DNA of 53,981 nt from Streptomyces sp. BR123 (GTDB lineage Bacteria > Actinomycetota > Actinomycetes > Streptomycetales > Streptomycetaceae). Position numbers and translations under genes: made by a program. Positions 8,508 to 16,943 of the stretch are shown here, piece by piece; within the stretch, counting starts at the first letter, position 1, and every line of letters begins with the position of its first letter. The notes under the pieces are model-generated. The model was not told where the DNA came from. It did not search any database and saw nothing but the letters and a program-made list of their open reading frames with translations. The DNA lies in the NCBI RefSeq assembly GCF_013401435.1, contig NZ_JACBGN010000015.1:1-53981 (forward strand), in the 5' to 3' direction.

Positions 8508-8588
8508 TAGGGGGAGACGAGTCCACAGGATGGAGAATGCCCGGAGATGACGCGAGAGCCCCCGAGAGGAGCACTTCACTTCTTGAAG
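8490..8588. repeat. paired 14-bp repeat TTCA(G/C)TTCTTGAAG, candidate operator pair
   Basis: TTCAGTTCTTGAAG at 8490-8503 and TTCACTTCTTGAAG at 8575-8588 match at 13 of 14 bases in the same orientation. Both contain the inverted core TTCA-N5-TGAA. They are 85 bases apart, about eight helical turns, so proteins bound at both would face the same side. The first overlaps the glcP -35 box and spacer; the second abuts the smc stop codon. No regulator is known to me for this motif. Confidence 0.45.
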
Positions 8589-8598
8589 CGAAAGGGGG

Positions 8599-11500
8599 TC
8601 AGCGCAGCCGCTGGCTGATCACCTTGGAGACGCCGTCGCCCTGCATGGATACGCCGTAGAGGGCATCGGCGACCTCCATCGTCCGCTTCTGGTGCGTGAT
8701 GACGATCAGCTGCGAGCTCTCCTGGAGCTCCTGCATGATCCGGATCAGCCGCTGGAGGTTGGTGTCGTCGAGCGCCGCCTCGACCTCGTCCATGACGTAG
8801 AACGGGCTCGGCCGGGCCTTGAAGATGGACACCAGCAGGGCGACCGCAGTCAGTGACCGCTCGCCGCCGGAGAGCAGCGACAGCCGCTTGACCTTCTTGC
8901 CCGGCGGCCGGGCCTCCACATCGACGCCCGTGGTCAGCATGTTGCCGGGGTCGGTGAGGACGAGCCGGCCCTCGCCGCCGGGGAAGAGCCGCGAGAACAC
9001 GCCCTCGAACTCCCGGGCGGTGTCCTGGTAGGCCTCCGTGAAGACCTGCTGGACCCGCTCGTCGACCTCGCGCACGACCTGGAGAAGGTCGGCGCGGGTC
9101 TTGCGGAGGTCTTCGAGCTGCTCGCTGAGGAATCTGTGGCGCTCCTCCAGCGCCGCGAACTCCTCCAGTGCGAGCGGGTTCACCTTGCCGAGCTGCTGGT
9201 AGGCGCGCTCGGCGGCCTTCAGCCGCTTCTCCTGCTGTGCCCGGACGAACGGCCCGGGCCGGTTGCGGGGGTGCTCCGGGTCCGAGGGGAGCTCCTCCCC
9301 CTCGGCGGGCGGGCTCGGCTGCACCGGCTGGTCGGGCCCGTACTCGGCGACGAGGGCCGCGGCCTCGACCCCGAACTCCTCCAGGGCGCGGCCCTCCACC
9401 TGCTCGATGCGCAGCCGCTTCTCGGCCCCGAGGACCTCCCCGCGGTGGACGGAGTCGGTGAGCTTGTCCAGTTCGCCCTTGAGGTCCCGGCCGCGGCCCC
9501 GCGCCTCGGCCAGTTCCCGCTCGCGCAGCGCCTTCGCCTGCTCGGCGGCGGCGCGCTCCCGATCGGCGCGGCCCAGGGAGACGCCGAGGTGGGCGAGGAG
9601 CTGGCGGGCGCCGTCGGCAACGGCCCGGGCCACCGCGGCCTCGTGCTGCAGCCGCCGGCGGCGGCGCTCGGCCCGCGCCCGCGCCTCGCGCTCGGCGCGG
9701 GCGCCGCGGTCGAGCGCGTCGGCCCGGCCGGCCAGGCCCTTGACCCGCTCCTCGTGGGTGCGCAGCTGGAGACGGGCCTCCATTTCGGTCTGCCGGGCGT
9801 TGGCCCCGTCGGCGGCGAGCCGGTCGCGCACGGCGGTGTCCGGCTCCTCCTCCACCGGCATCTCCTCGGCGGCGGCCAGCCGCTCGGCGCATTCCTCCAC
9901 CTCGGCCAGCGCCTGCTCCAGCGCCTCCTGCGCCTTGGCCGCTGCAGCCGCCGTACGCTCCGCCTCGCCCGCGGCGCCCTTCGCCTGTCCGGCGAGCCGC
10001 CCGAGCTGCTGGGCCACCCCGGCCCGGGCCTGCTCCGCGGCGCGGCGCCGCTCACCGGCCTCCTCGACCCGCGCCGCGCGCTCGCGGCGCAGCTCCCGGG
10101 CGGCCTCCTGGGCCTCGCCGAGCTCCTTGCACTGCCCGTCCAGCCGGTCCAGCTCGGCGGCCGCCTCGTCGACGGCCGCCTGTACCTCGATCAGGCTGGG
10201 GGCGGCCGCGGAGCCGCCGTGCGCGTGGTGCGCCCCGAGCACGTCCCCGTCGAGGGTGACGGCCACGGCGTCGGGCTGCGCGGCGACCAGCGCCTCGGCC
10301 TCCTCCAACGACCCGACGAGGACGTACTCCCGCAGCACCCGCCCCACGGCCCGCACCAGCCCGGGCTCGCCGCGCACCACCTCGGCCACGGGCGTCCCCG
10401 GCCCACCGGCCGTCCGGCCTCCGGTGGCGTCCGCTGCATGCGCCGAGACGGCGCCACCCGAGGCCGCGGCATTCGGGAGGGCGCCCGGGCCCGGTGTCCT
10501 GCCGGCGGATACATCCGGGGCGGGCGCCGAGACGGCCGCGCCCGAGGCGGCCGGAGTGGCCGGGTCCGGGGCGGCCGGGTCCGGAGCGGCCGGGTCCGGG
10601 GACGGGGTGGTGGCCGGGGACGGCGTGATCAGGAAGGCGGCGCGGCCCGCGTCCGATGCGCGCAGGTGGCGGATGGCTTCGGCGGCGGCGCCGGGCGAAG
10701 CCACCGCCACGGCGTCCGCCGCGGCGCCGAGGGCCGCGGCGACGGCGGCCTCGTGGCCCGGGGTCACCGTCAGCCGTTCCGCGGCGGGGCCGAGGAGTCC
10801 GGCCAGCCGTTCCTTCGCGGCGAGCACCGCCCCGGTGCCGTCCTTGCGGCGCAGCCCGAGCGCCAGCGCGTCCCGGCGGGCCGCGACCGCCGCCCGGGAG
10901 CGCTCGGCGGCGGTGGCCGCGTCCCGTGCCGCCGCCAGGGCGGCCTCCGCGGCCGCCAGCTCCGCCCGCGCGGCCTCGTACGCGCCGTCCCCCTCCGGCT
11001 CGTCGAGCCCGCCGACCTCCTCGGCCAGCGCCTCGTACTCCGCCTGCGCGGCACCCGCCCGCTGCTCCGCCTCGTCGCGGGCCGCGACCAGCCGGTCGAT
11101 CCCGGCCTGCGCCGCCTCGGCCCGGGACCGGGCCGCCCCCAGCCGCCCCGTCAGCCGGGCCAGGGTCTCGCGCCGGTCGGCGATGGCCCGCGCCGCGTCC
11201 CGCAGCCGCCGCTCCTCCTCGGCGAGGGCCCGCTCCAGCTCGGCGCGGTGCTCGACCGTGTCCTCCAGGGCCCGGGAGGCCGCCTCCAGAGCGGCCGTCA
11301 GCTCCGCCTCCTGCTCGCGGATCCGCACCGCCTCGCGCTCCATGTCCTCGGGGTCGCGGCCGCGCCGCTCCTCCTCGGCCGGAGCGGTGGCCGACTTGAC
11401 CCGCGCCTCGGCCAGCGACATCGTGCCGCGCACCCGTTCGGCCAGCTGTGAGAGCTCGTACCAGGTCTGCTGCGCCCGCTGGAGCCGCGGCGTGAGCTGC

Positions 11501-12330
11501 CGCACCGTTTCCTCCAGCTCCGCCTCCCGCCGCAGCGCCCCGGCGAGCTGGGCCTCGGCGGCCTCCTTGCGCTCCTTCAGCGCCGCCTCGTCGGCGATCT
11601 CCGCCTCCAGGGCGGTGCGCAACGCGACGAGGTCGTCGGCGAGCAGCCGCAGCCGGGCATCCCGCAGGTCGGCCTGGATCACGGCCGCCCGCCGGGCCAC
11701 CGCCGCCTGCCGTCCCAGGGGCTTGAGCCGGCGGCGCAGCTCGTCGGTGAGATCCTGTACGCGCGCCAGGTTGGCCTGCATCGCGTCCAGTTTCCGCAGC
11801 GCCTTCTCCTTGCGCTTGCGGTGTTTGAGGACGCCGGCGGCCTCCTCGATGAAGGCGCGGCGGCCGCCCGGGTCGGCGTGCAGGACGGAGTCAAGCTGTC
11901 CCTGGCCGACGATGACGTGCATCTCGCGGCCGATGCCGGAGTCGGAGAGCAGCTCCTGGATGTCGAGCAGCCGGCAGGTGTCGCCGTTGATCTGGTACTC
12001 GCTGCTGCCGCCGCGGAACATGATCCGGGTGATGGTGACCTCGGCGTACTCGATCGGCAGGGCGCCGTCGGAGTTGTCGATGGTCAGCGAGACCTCGGCC
12101 CGCCCGAGCGGTGGCCGCCCGGTCGTCCCGGCGAAGATGACGTCCTCCATCTTCCCGCCGCGCAGGGACTTGGCGCCCTGCTCCCCCATGACCCAGGACA
12201 GCGCGTCCACCACGTTGGACTTCCCTGAGCCGTTGGGGCCCACCACGCAGGTGATGCCGGGCTCGAACCGCAGGGTGGTGGCGGACGCGAAGGACTTGAA
12301 GCCTCGCAGGGTCAGGGACTTGAGGTGCAC
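8599..12330 (-). CDS. smc: chromosome segregation protein SMC
   Basis: A 1243-aa SMC ATPase, the core of the condensin-like complex (with ScpA/ScpB) that aligns chromosome arms. Walker A GPNGSGKS at 31-38, long N-terminal coiled coil (about 170-480), hinge (about 500-690), second coiled coil to about 1040, signature LSGGE at 1153-1157 and Walker B FYVMDE at 1177-1182. The hinge carries a roughly 79-residue Pro/Ala/Ser/Thr-rich insertion at 569-647 (10390-10626), making the protein longer than the about 1190 aa expected for the genus. Start is GTG 12330; a -10-like TAGAGT (12339-12344, minus strand) 8 bases upstream suggests a nearly leaderless mRNA. Confidence 0.97.
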   Translation of the reverse strand: MHLKSLTLRGFKSFASATTLRFEPGITCVVGPNGSGKSNVVDALSWVMGEQGAKSLRGGKMEDVIFAGTTGRPPLGRAEVSLTIDNSDGALPIEYAEVTITRIMFRGGSSEYQINGDTCRLLDIQELLSDSGIGREMHVIVGQGQLDSVLHADPGGRRAFIEEAAGVLKHRKRKEKALRKLDAMQANLARVQDLTDELRRRLKPLGRQAAVARRAAVIQADLRDARLRLLADDLVALRTALEAEIADEAALKERKEAAEAQLAGALRREAELEETVRQLTPRLQRAQQTWYELSQLAERVRGTMSLAEARVKSATAPAEEERRGRDPEDMEREAVRIREQEAELTAALEAASRALEDTVEHRAELERALAEEERRLRDAARAIADRRETLARLTGRLGAARSRAEAAQAGIDRLVAARDEAEQRAGAAQAEYEALAEEVGGLDEPEGDGAYEAARAELAAAEAALAAARDAATAAERSRAAVAARRDALALGLRRKDGTGAVLAAKERLAGLLGPAAERLTVTPGHEAAVAAALGAAADAVAVASPGAAAEAIRHLRASDAGRAAFLITPSPATTPSPDPAAPDPAAPDPATPAASGAAVSAPAPDVSAGRTPGPGALPNAAASGGAVSAHAADATGGRTAGGPGTPVAEVVRGEPGLVRAVGRVLREYVLVGSLEEAEALVAAQPDAVAVTLDGDVLGAHHAHGGSAAAPSLIEVQAAVDEAAAELDRLDGQCKELGEAQEAARELRRERAARVEEAGERRRAAEQARAGVAQQLGRLAGQAKGAAGEAERTAAAAAKAQEALEQALAEVEECAERLAAAEEMPVEEEPDTAVRDRLAADGANARQTEMEARLQLRTHEERVKGLAGRADALDRGARAEREARARAERRRRRLQHEAAVARAVADGARQLLAHLGVSLGRADRERAAAEQAKALRERELAEARGRGRDLKGELDKLTDSVHRGEVLGAEKRLRIEQVEGRALEEFGVEAAALVAEYGPDQPVQPSPPAEGEELPSDPEHPRNRPGPFVRAQQEKRLKAAERAYQQLGKVNPLALEEFAALEERHRFLSEQLEDLRKTRADLLQVVREVDERVQQVFTEAYQDTAREFEGVFSRLFPGGEGRLVLTDPGNMLTTGVDVEARPPGKKVKRLSLLSGGERSLTAVALLVSIFKARPSPFYVMDEVEAALDDTNLQRLIRIMQELQESSQLIVITHQKRTMEVADALYGVSMQGDGVSKVISQRLR
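10558..10602. repeat. three tandem 15-bp units inside the smc hinge insertion
   Basis: Units GGCCGGGTCCGGGGC, GGCCGGGTCCGGAGC and GGCCGGGTCCGGGGA lie head to tail at 10558, 10573 and 10588. On the coding strand they give repeated P-D-P-A-A. This is a typical slippage-expanded linker. Confidence 0.8.
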
Positions 12331-12404
12331 GCCGCCGGACTCTACCTGTCGCTTTCGGTTTCACCCATGAAGGTGCAGGGCACAAGAGACGTCAAGGAAT
12401 TCGG

Positions 12405-12442
12405 CTCCGCAAAAGGAAAGAAGGGACGCCGGAGCGTCCCTT
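12405..12442 (-). terminator. intrinsic terminator of the 71-aa coiled-coil gene
   Basis: Read on the minus strand: AAGGGACGC and its complement form a 9-bp stem (12434-12442 with 12421-12429) around a 4-base loop, followed by a T-rich run down to 12410. It separates the small gene from smc, so smc has its own promoter. Confidence 0.75.
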
Positions 12443-12486
12443 GCAGATCGTGCGGGGCTGGAGTCGAGCTGACGAGTGAGCGCGGA

Positions 12487-12702
12487 TCAGGTGAGCGCAG
12501 GCTCCGCCTGGGGTACGTCGATGTCGATGCGGTCCAGCAGCGAGTCTCCGTGCTGAGCGGCGGCCGCGTTCAGCGCGTCGTTTTCGGACTGAATCCGTAC
12601 GAGCTCGGACTCAAGGTCCTGGACGCGCTGCTGAAGCCGTCGCATCTCGGCGAGGAGTCGCGGGTCGGAACCGCCGACGTAACCGAGAAGCGCCTTTGCC
12701 AT
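12487..12702 (-). CDS. 71-aa coiled-coil protein of unknown function
   Basis: A short protein starting MAKALLGYVGG. It carries a heptad-like coiled coil at residues about 13-46 (LLAEMRRLQQRVQDLESELV, then RIQSENDALNAA), and a short acidic tail with DRIDIDVPQ. The start ATG at 12702 has GGAGG about 10 bases upstream; the longer open frame has no such signal. Codon use is ordinary for the genome. The gene has its own terminator and lies between smc and acyP on the same strand. A dimerising coiled coil is the only role that can be inferred; I do not recognise a family. Confidence 0.7.
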   Translation of the reverse strand: MAKALLGYVGGSDPRLLAEMRRLQQRVQDLESELVRIQSENDALNAAAAQHGDSLLDRIDIDVPQAEPALT

Positions 12703-13050
12703 GATGGATGGTCCTCCACACTGAGTGACCGACCGAAGCGGTGTGGGTCGTGAGGGAATCGCACCCGCGGATGTCCGACAGCGACGGCCAGTCACTGCGC
12801 TTACTACTCCATCACTGCCAAACAGCTCAGGTGCGCGGGGCTTCCAGCGTCTCACCAAAAAGTTTGACGGTCAACACGATCACGCCCCGTATCGCCGGGC
12901 CGCCCGACTCTCCCGGGGAGCGTGGAGATCGTCCGCATCTTCGAGCGTTCCACGGTTCCGCGCCCCCGGCAACGCGCGGGGGACGAACACGCAGATCCGA
13001 CACCGTGTGCGAGATCCGTAGACGCGATCAGTGCATGATCATCCGACTGC
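12703..13050. other. 348-base spacer between acyP and the coiled-coil gene
   Basis: No gene was identified. It presumably carries the promoter of the coiled-coil gene: TTGACC is present on the minus strand at 12868-12873, in an AT-richer patch (12855-12880), but no convincing -10 box is spaced correctly. Plus-strand frames here (12725-13021, 12741-13058) have poor codon bias and no start signal. Confidence 0.35.
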
Positions 13051-13332
13051 TCATCTGATCGCGAAGTCGCCGTAACCGCCGCGCGGGGTCCCCCAGATTT
13101 CCGTCACCCCGTCGACCCTGCCGGGCGTGTCGGCGGAGCGCAGCCAGTCGAGCAGCCGGTGGCAATTCTCACGTTGACCTTCGGCCACCACCTGTACCCG
13201 CCCGTCGTCGAGGTTGAGCGCGAAGCCGACCAGCCCGCCGATCTCCAGCGCATTGGCCCTGGTGAACCAGCGGAAGCCCACGCGCTGTACACGGCCGCGC
13301 ACCCAGGCGGTCAGGCGGACATCTTCGTTCAT
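13051..13332 (-). CDS. acyP: acylphosphatase
   Basis: A 93-aa acylphosphatase, which hydrolyses the carboxyl-phosphate bond of acyl phosphates in the cytoplasm. The signature [11 protein letters not shown] holds the phosphate-binding Arg21; the second signature [12 protein letters not shown] holds Asn40. Length is normal for the family (about 90 aa). The usual VQGVGFR reads VQRVGFR here, a Gly-to-Arg change beside the phosphate loop that may be tolerated. Start is ATG 13332. It is divergent from the CAP-domain gene. Confidence 0.93.
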   Translation of the reverse strand: MNEDVRLTAWVRGRVQRVGFRWFTRANALEIGGLVGFALNLDDGRVQVVAEGQRENCHRLLDWLRSADTPGRVDGVTEIWGTPRGGYGDFAIR

Positions 13333-13413
13333 GCCCGAACGCTAACCGGGAGGGCGATCACGGAGGGCACCGCCCCCGGGCACCGGGACGGTACAGTCGC
13401 GCAGCAACGAACT

Positions 13414-13427
13414 CACCCATTTGGGTG
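13414..13427. promoter_or_regulatory. palindrome upstream of the CAP-domain gene
   Basis: CACCCA, two bases, TGGGTG is a perfect 6-2-6 inverted repeat 39 bases before the CAP gene start. A TACAGT (13392-13397) just upstream could be a -10 box, which would place the palindrome just after the start of transcription. Confidence 0.3.
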
Positions 13428-13466
13428 CACAAAGGTTGATCTTGGACGTGTAGGAAGGCAGGACCG

Positions 13467-14453
13467 ATGGGTCGCCACCGACTTCCCGCGGCGCCGCGTC
13501 GCATCGACAGGCGCCGCACCGCCGCGGGCGCCGGCCTGCTGGGTGGCGCCGTGGCCGTGGTGATGGCCACGGCCGCCGTCACCACCGGTGTGGTGCCGGT
13601 GGGCTCCTCTTTCCCCTACCTGGGGGTCACCGCGGCCGGCTCCGCGGCCGACCGCACGGAGGCGAGGCCCGCCGGCACCACCCGGGCCGTCGCCCCTGTC
13701 GAGCAGCAGGGCGGCCTCGCCAGCCTGTCCGGCCGCGCCCCCGACAGAGCCACCGCGTCGCCTTCCGGCTCCCCCTCGGCCTCCCCCTCGCCGTCGGCCT
13801 CGCCGAGCACATCCGCCACTCCTTCCCCGTCCGCCTCGGCCCCGACGCCGGAGAAGAGCGCCGCCGCTCCGGAGCAGGCCGCCCCCAAGCAGACCGCACC
13901 CAAGCAGACCGCACCCAAGCAGGCCGCCCCCAAGCAGGCCGCTCCGCAGCAGCCCGCTCCCCGGCCCGTCGCTCCCGAGCCGGCCGCCCCCAAGCAGAGT
14001 GCACCCAAGCAGGCCGCCCCCAAGCCGGCCTCGCCCGAGCCGCCCGCCGCCCCGGCGCCCACGCCCGACGACGGCCACTCCGCCGAGGAGGCCGCAGTGG
14101 TGGAGCTGGTCAACCAGGTGAGGGCGCAGGCCGGCTGCGGCCCGGTGCGGGCGAACCCGCCGCTCGCGGCGCTGGCCGGGGCGTTCAGCAAGGACATGGC
14201 CGTCCGCGGCTTCTTCGACCACACCGACCCCGACGGCAACACTCCGTGGGACCGGGCCGCGAACGCGGGCATCTCCGGCATCGGCGGCGAGAACATAGCG
14301 CGCGGCCAGGGCGACGCCCAGGCCGTGATGAACGCGTGGATGAACAGCCCCGGCCACAAGGCCAACATCGTCAACTGCGAGTTCCGCACCCTCGGCGTCG
14401 GCGTGTACGTCGGGGCCGGCGGCCCCTGGTGGACCCAGGACTTCGGCTTCTGA
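13467..14453 (+). CDS. secreted CAP (SCP/PR1)-domain protein
   Basis: A 328-aa protein with an Arg-rich N-terminus and a hydrophobic helix at about 20-44 (a signal peptide or signal anchor). A long low-complexity stalk at about 60-205 is rich in Ser/Pro then Ala-Pro-Lys-Gln repeats. A C-terminal CAP domain follows (about 207-328) with VVELVNQVRAQAGC, FFDHTDPDGNTPWDRA, GGENIARG and AWMNSPGHKANI. The His and Glu residues of the CAP cavity are present in these segments. Bacterial CAP proteins act outside the cell, in many cases with no known substrate. Start ATG 13467 follows GGAAGGCAGGA. It ends 89 bases before the HxlR gene. Confidence 0.88.
   Translation: MGRHRLPAAPRRIDRRRTAAGAGLLGGAVAVVMATAAVTTGVVPVGSSFPYLGVTAAGSAADRTEARPAGTTRAVAPVEQQGGLASLSGRAPDRATASPSGSPSASPSPSASPSTSATPSPSASAPTPEKSAAAPEQAAPKQTAPKQTAPKQAAPKQAAPQQPAPRPVAPEPAAPKQSAPKQAAPKPASPEPPAAPAPTPDDGHSAEEAAVVELVNQVRAQAGCGPVRANPPLAALAGAFSKDMAVRGFFDHTDPDGNTPWDRAANAGISGIGGENIARGQGDAQAVMNAWMNSPGHKANIVNCEFRTLGVGVYVGAGGPWWTQDFGF
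13878..14036 (+). repeat. imperfect 15-bp repeats coding Ala-Pro-Lys-Gln stalk
   Basis: The unit CCCAAGCAG(A/G)CCGC(A/C) recurs about eight times, partly degenerate, in the CAP-protein stalk. Adjacent units are nearly identical in sequence, which points to slippage. Confidence 0.7.
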
Positions 14454-14530
14454 GGCGGCTGCCGGCCTCACGGGGGGGGCGGGCACTTGCCGCACGACAG
14501 CGCAACCTGTCCGCAAGCGCTGTGCGCGGT

Positions 14531-14536
14531 TAGGCT
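14531..14536 (+). promoter_or_regulatory. -10 box for a leaderless HxlR-type transcript
   Basis: TAGGCT ends 6 bases before the ATG at 14543 and no ribosome binding site is present, so the mRNA probably starts at the ATG. The -35 region is weak (CTGTCC at 14507-14512, 18-base spacing). Confidence 0.45.
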
Positions 14537-14542
14537 GGCCGC

Positions 14543-14923
14543 ATGGAGACGACAGCACTGCCGTTCGACGCCTTCGCCCGGGCCTGCCCGTCCCGGGAGA
14601 CCCTGGAGCACGTCACCGGCCGTTGGGGCAGCCTCACGGTGGGCGCCCTGCGCGACGGCTCCTGCCGTTTCAACGAGCTGCGCCGCAAGGTGGACGGCGT
14701 CAGCGAGAAGATGCTGTCGCAGACCCTCCAGGCGCTGGAGCGCGACGGCATCGTCCACCGGGAGGCGCAGCCCACCAACCCGCCGCGGGTCGACTACGAG
14801 TTGACGCCGCTCGGGATCGAGGTGGCGGACCGGCTGCTGGCCCTCATCCACTTCCTGGAGGGCAGCATGCCGCAGGTGCTGACCGCCCGGGAGTCCTACG
14901 ACGCCACGCGCGGCGGCCGCTGA
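14543..14923 (+). CDS. HxlR-family winged helix-turn-helix regulator
   Basis: A 126-aa DNA-binding protein with the HxlR pattern: [20 protein letters not shown], then [20 protein letters not shown] (recognition helix region, about residues 48-67), [21 protein letters not shown] (wing) and LTPLG. These regulators usually act as dimers on a neighbouring gene and respond to redox, aldehyde or thiol stress; no obvious divergent target lies beside it. The first Cys (residue 15, [10 protein letters not shown]) sits where HxlR members often have a redox Cys. The 3' end overlaps the mutM 3' end by 28 bases, tail to tail. Confidence 0.88.
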   Translation: METTALPFDAFARACPSRETLEHVTGRWGSLTVGALRDGSCRFNELRRKVDGVSEKMLSQTLQALERDGIVHREAQPTNPPRVDYELTPLGIEVADRLLALIHFLEGSMPQVLTARESYDATRGGR

Positions 14924-15756
14924 CAGCGCGGGCAGAAGTAGCTGGACCGGTTCATCCAGGGGCGCCGCCGTATCACCGTGCCGCAGCGCCGGCAGGGCTC
15001 GTCCTCGCGTCCGTAGGCGTCCAGCGAGCGGTCGAAGTAGCCCGACTCGCCGTTCACGTTGACGTAGAGGCTGTCGAAGCTGGTGCCGCCCACGGCGAGG
15101 GCCGCGTTCATCACGTCCCGGACGTGGCCGAGGAGTTCGGTGCTCCGCGGGCGCGTGAGGGCGGCGGTGGCACGCTCGTAGTGCAGCCGGGACCGCCACA
15201 GGGCCTCGTCGGCGTAGATGTTGCCGACCCCGCTGATCAGGGACTGGTCGAGCAGGGCCCGTTTGACGGTGGTCCGCTTGGCCCGCAGCGCGCGGTGGTA
15301 GGCGTCCTCGTCGAAGAGGGGGTCCAGCGGGTCCCGGGCGATGTGCGCGATGACGTCGGGCAGCCCGTCGGCCGTGGTGTCGTGGAGCGAGAGCCCGCCG
15401 AAGGTGCGCTGGTCGACGAAGCGGAGCTCGGTGCCCGCGTCGTCCTTGAACCGAAGGCGGATGCGCAGGTGCTTCTCGTCGGGGGCGTCCTCGGGCTGCA
15501 CCAGCAGCTGCCCGCTCATGCCGAGGTGGCCGAGGACGGACAGGTCCCGCCCCTCCAGGGGCAGCCACAGGTACTTCCCGCGCCGCTGCGGCACACCGAT
15601 GGTCCGGCCGGCCAGCCGTGCCGCGAAGTCGGCCCCGCCTGCCGGGTGCCGGCGCACGGCGCGCGGGTGGAGCACCTCGACGGCGTCGACGGTCCGTCCG
15701 GCCACCCAGCGCTCCAGGCCCCGCCGCACCACTTCGACCTCGGGCAGCTCGGGCAC
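14896..15756 (-). CDS. mutM: formamidopyrimidine-DNA glycosylase (MutM/Fpg)
   Basis: A 286-aa bifunctional glycosylase/AP lyase that removes 8-oxoguanine and formamidopyrimidines from DNA. Catalytic Pro2 and Glu3 open the protein (PELPEVE). The helix-two-turn-helix segment includes [20 protein letters not shown], and the C-terminal zinc finger has Cys255, Cys258, Cys275 and Cys278. The start GTG 15756 is preceded by GGAGG and is the only one that exposes Pro2. A terminator lies upstream, between it and rnc, so mutM is transcribed separately; TAGGCT on the minus strand at 15800-15805 is a possible -10 box. Confidence 0.96.
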   Translation of the reverse strand: MPELPEVEVVRRGLERWVAGRTVDAVEVLHPRAVRRHPAGGADFAARLAGRTIGVPQRRGKYLWLPLEGRDLSVLGHLGMSGQLLVQPEDAPDEKHLRIRLRFKDDAGTELRFVDQRTFGGLSLHDTTADGLPDVIAHIARDPLDPLFDEDAYHRALRAKRTTVKRALLDQSLISGVGNIYADEALWRSRLHYERATAALTRPRSTELLGHVRDVMNAALAVGGTSFDSLYVNVNGESGYFDRSLDAYGREDEPCRRCGTVIRRRPWMNRSSYFCPRCQRPPRVAS

Positions 15757-15855
15757 GGTGTTCCTCCGGTGGGATACGGCTCTTCAGGGCTCCGCCGCGA
15801 GCCTACCGGCCGGCCGCCCGCACCCGGTGCCCTCCCCTCCCCCTCAAACGCAGAA

Positions 15856-15888
15856 CCGCCCGCCCCTGTTTCCGGCAGGGGCGGGCGG
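15856..15888 (-). terminator. terminator downstream of rnc
   Basis: Perfect 13-bp stem (15856-15868 with 15876-15888) around a 7-base loop, 30 bases beyond the rnc stop on the minus strand. A T-rich stretch follows on that strand. Confidence 0.75.
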
Positions 15889-15917
15889 GAGGATCCGCGG
15901 GGGACCGGAAGGAAGGG

Positions 15918-16760
15918 TCAGGCCTTCGGCGCCGGACCGGCGGGGGTCGGCGACCCGCCGTCACCGGCCGCGGCCGGTACGCCGTCGGAGGCCGCGGCTT
16001 GCGCGGCCTTCCGCTCGTCCGCAGCGGCACGGATGCCGCGCCATGCGGACTCCGCCGCCTGCTGTTCCGCTTCCTTCTTGCTGCGACCGGTGCCGGTGCC
16101 GTACGAGACACCACCGACTCGGGCGGCAGCGGTGAAGGTCTTCTCGTGGTCCGGACCGGTCTCGGTGACCAGGTACTCGGGCACGCCAAGGCCTTCGGCG
16201 GCCGTCAGTTCCTGGAGGCTGGTCTTCCAGTCCAGGCCGGCCCCGAGGTTCGAGGACTTCTCGATCAGCGGGTCGAAGAGCCGGTGCACCAGCTCCGAGG
16301 CCGCGTCGAGGCCCTTGTCGAGGTAGACCGCGCCGATCACCGCTTCGAGGGTGTCGGCGAGGATGGAGGCCTTGTCCCGGCCGCCCGTGCCCTCTTCGCC
16401 CCGGCCGAGCCGGATGAAGGAGCCGAGATCGAGGCCGCGACCCACTTCCGCCAGAGCACGCGAGTTGACCACCGCGGCCCGCAGTTTGGCCAGCTGGCCT
16501 TCCGGCAGGTCGGGGTGGGTGTTGTACAGCGTGTCCGTGACCACCAGGCCGAGGACGGAGTCCCCGAGGAACTCCAGGCGCTCGTTCGTGGGCAGGCCGC
16601 CGTTCTCGTACGCGTACGAGCGGTGGGTCAGTGCACGCACCAGAAGGGCGGACTCGAGTCGATACCCGAGCCGCCCTTCCAGAAGCGTGTGGGACGAGGC
16701 CGCGTTCTTACTGTCTGCCTGCTCTTCAGCGTTGGACAGCTCAGACATTGCGCCTCTCAC
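15918..16760 (-). CDS. rnc: ribonuclease III
   Basis: A 280-aa RNase III, the dsRNA endonuclease of rRNA processing and mRNA control. The S. coelicolor homologue (AbsB) also governs antibiotic production. Signature [13 protein letters not shown] lies at 59-71 with the catalytic Glu/Asp, and the second acidic motif ([13 protein letters not shown]) lies at about 135-147. A C-terminal dsRNA-binding domain (about 188-258) contains [11 protein letters not shown] and [19 protein letters not shown] short Ala-rich tail follows. Start is GTG 16760, 7 bases after the rpmF stop; an internal ATG at 16748, preceded by GAGAGG, is a credible alternative giving 276 aa. It is the third gene of the DUF177-rpmF-rnc operon. 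Confidence 0.96.
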   Translation of the reverse strand: MRGAMSELSNAEEQADSKNAASSHTLLEGRLGYRLESALLVRALTHRSYAYENGGLPTNERLEFLGDSVLGLVVTDTLYNTHPDLPEGQLAKLRAAVVNSRALAEVGRGLDLGSFIRLGRGEEGTGGRDKASILADTLEAVIGAVYLDKGLDAASELVHRLFDPLIEKSSNLGAGLDWKTSLQELTAAEGLGVPEYLVTETGPDHEKTFTAAARVGGVSYGTGTGRSKKEAEQQAAESAWRGIRAAADERKAAQAAASDGVPAAAGDGGSPTPAGPAPKA

Positions 16761-16767
16761 CAGCCGC

Positions 16768-16941
16768 TCAGACCTCGAGGACCTGGCGCTTGTTGTAGGT
16801 GCCGCAGCTCGGGCACGCGATGTGCTGCTGCTTCGGCTCCTGGCAGCGCTCGCACGAAACCAGGGTGGGGACCGCAGCCTTCCACTGCGACCGGCGGTGG
16901 CGCGTGTTGCTGCGCGACATCTTCCGCTTCGGAACAGCCAC
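16768..16941 (-). CDS. rpmF: 50S ribosomal protein L32
   Basis: A 57-aa ribosomal protein L32: [20 protein letters not shown] at the start, then a zinc ribbon with two CxxC pairs (Cys30/33 and Cys43/46), making this the zinc-binding form. Start is GTG 16941, preceded by GGAGAAGTAGCC. The gene is too short for many gene finders. It begins 2 bases after the stop of the DUF177 gene and ends 7 bases before rnc; DUF177-rpmF is a classic bacterial pair. Confidence 0.97.
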   Translation of the reverse strand: MAVPKRKMSRSNTRHRRSQWKAAVPTLVSCERCQEPKQQHIACPSCGTYNKRQVLEV

Positions 16942-16943
16942 GG

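Noticed and set aside
12703..13050. plus-strand frames of 98-105 aa between the coiled-coil gene and acyP
   Set aside because: Poor codon bias, no ribosome site and no family features; treated as promoter spacer.
14471..14479. G-run after the CAP gene as a G-quadruplex
   Set aside because: A single run of about nine G residues; four separated runs are needed and were not present close by.
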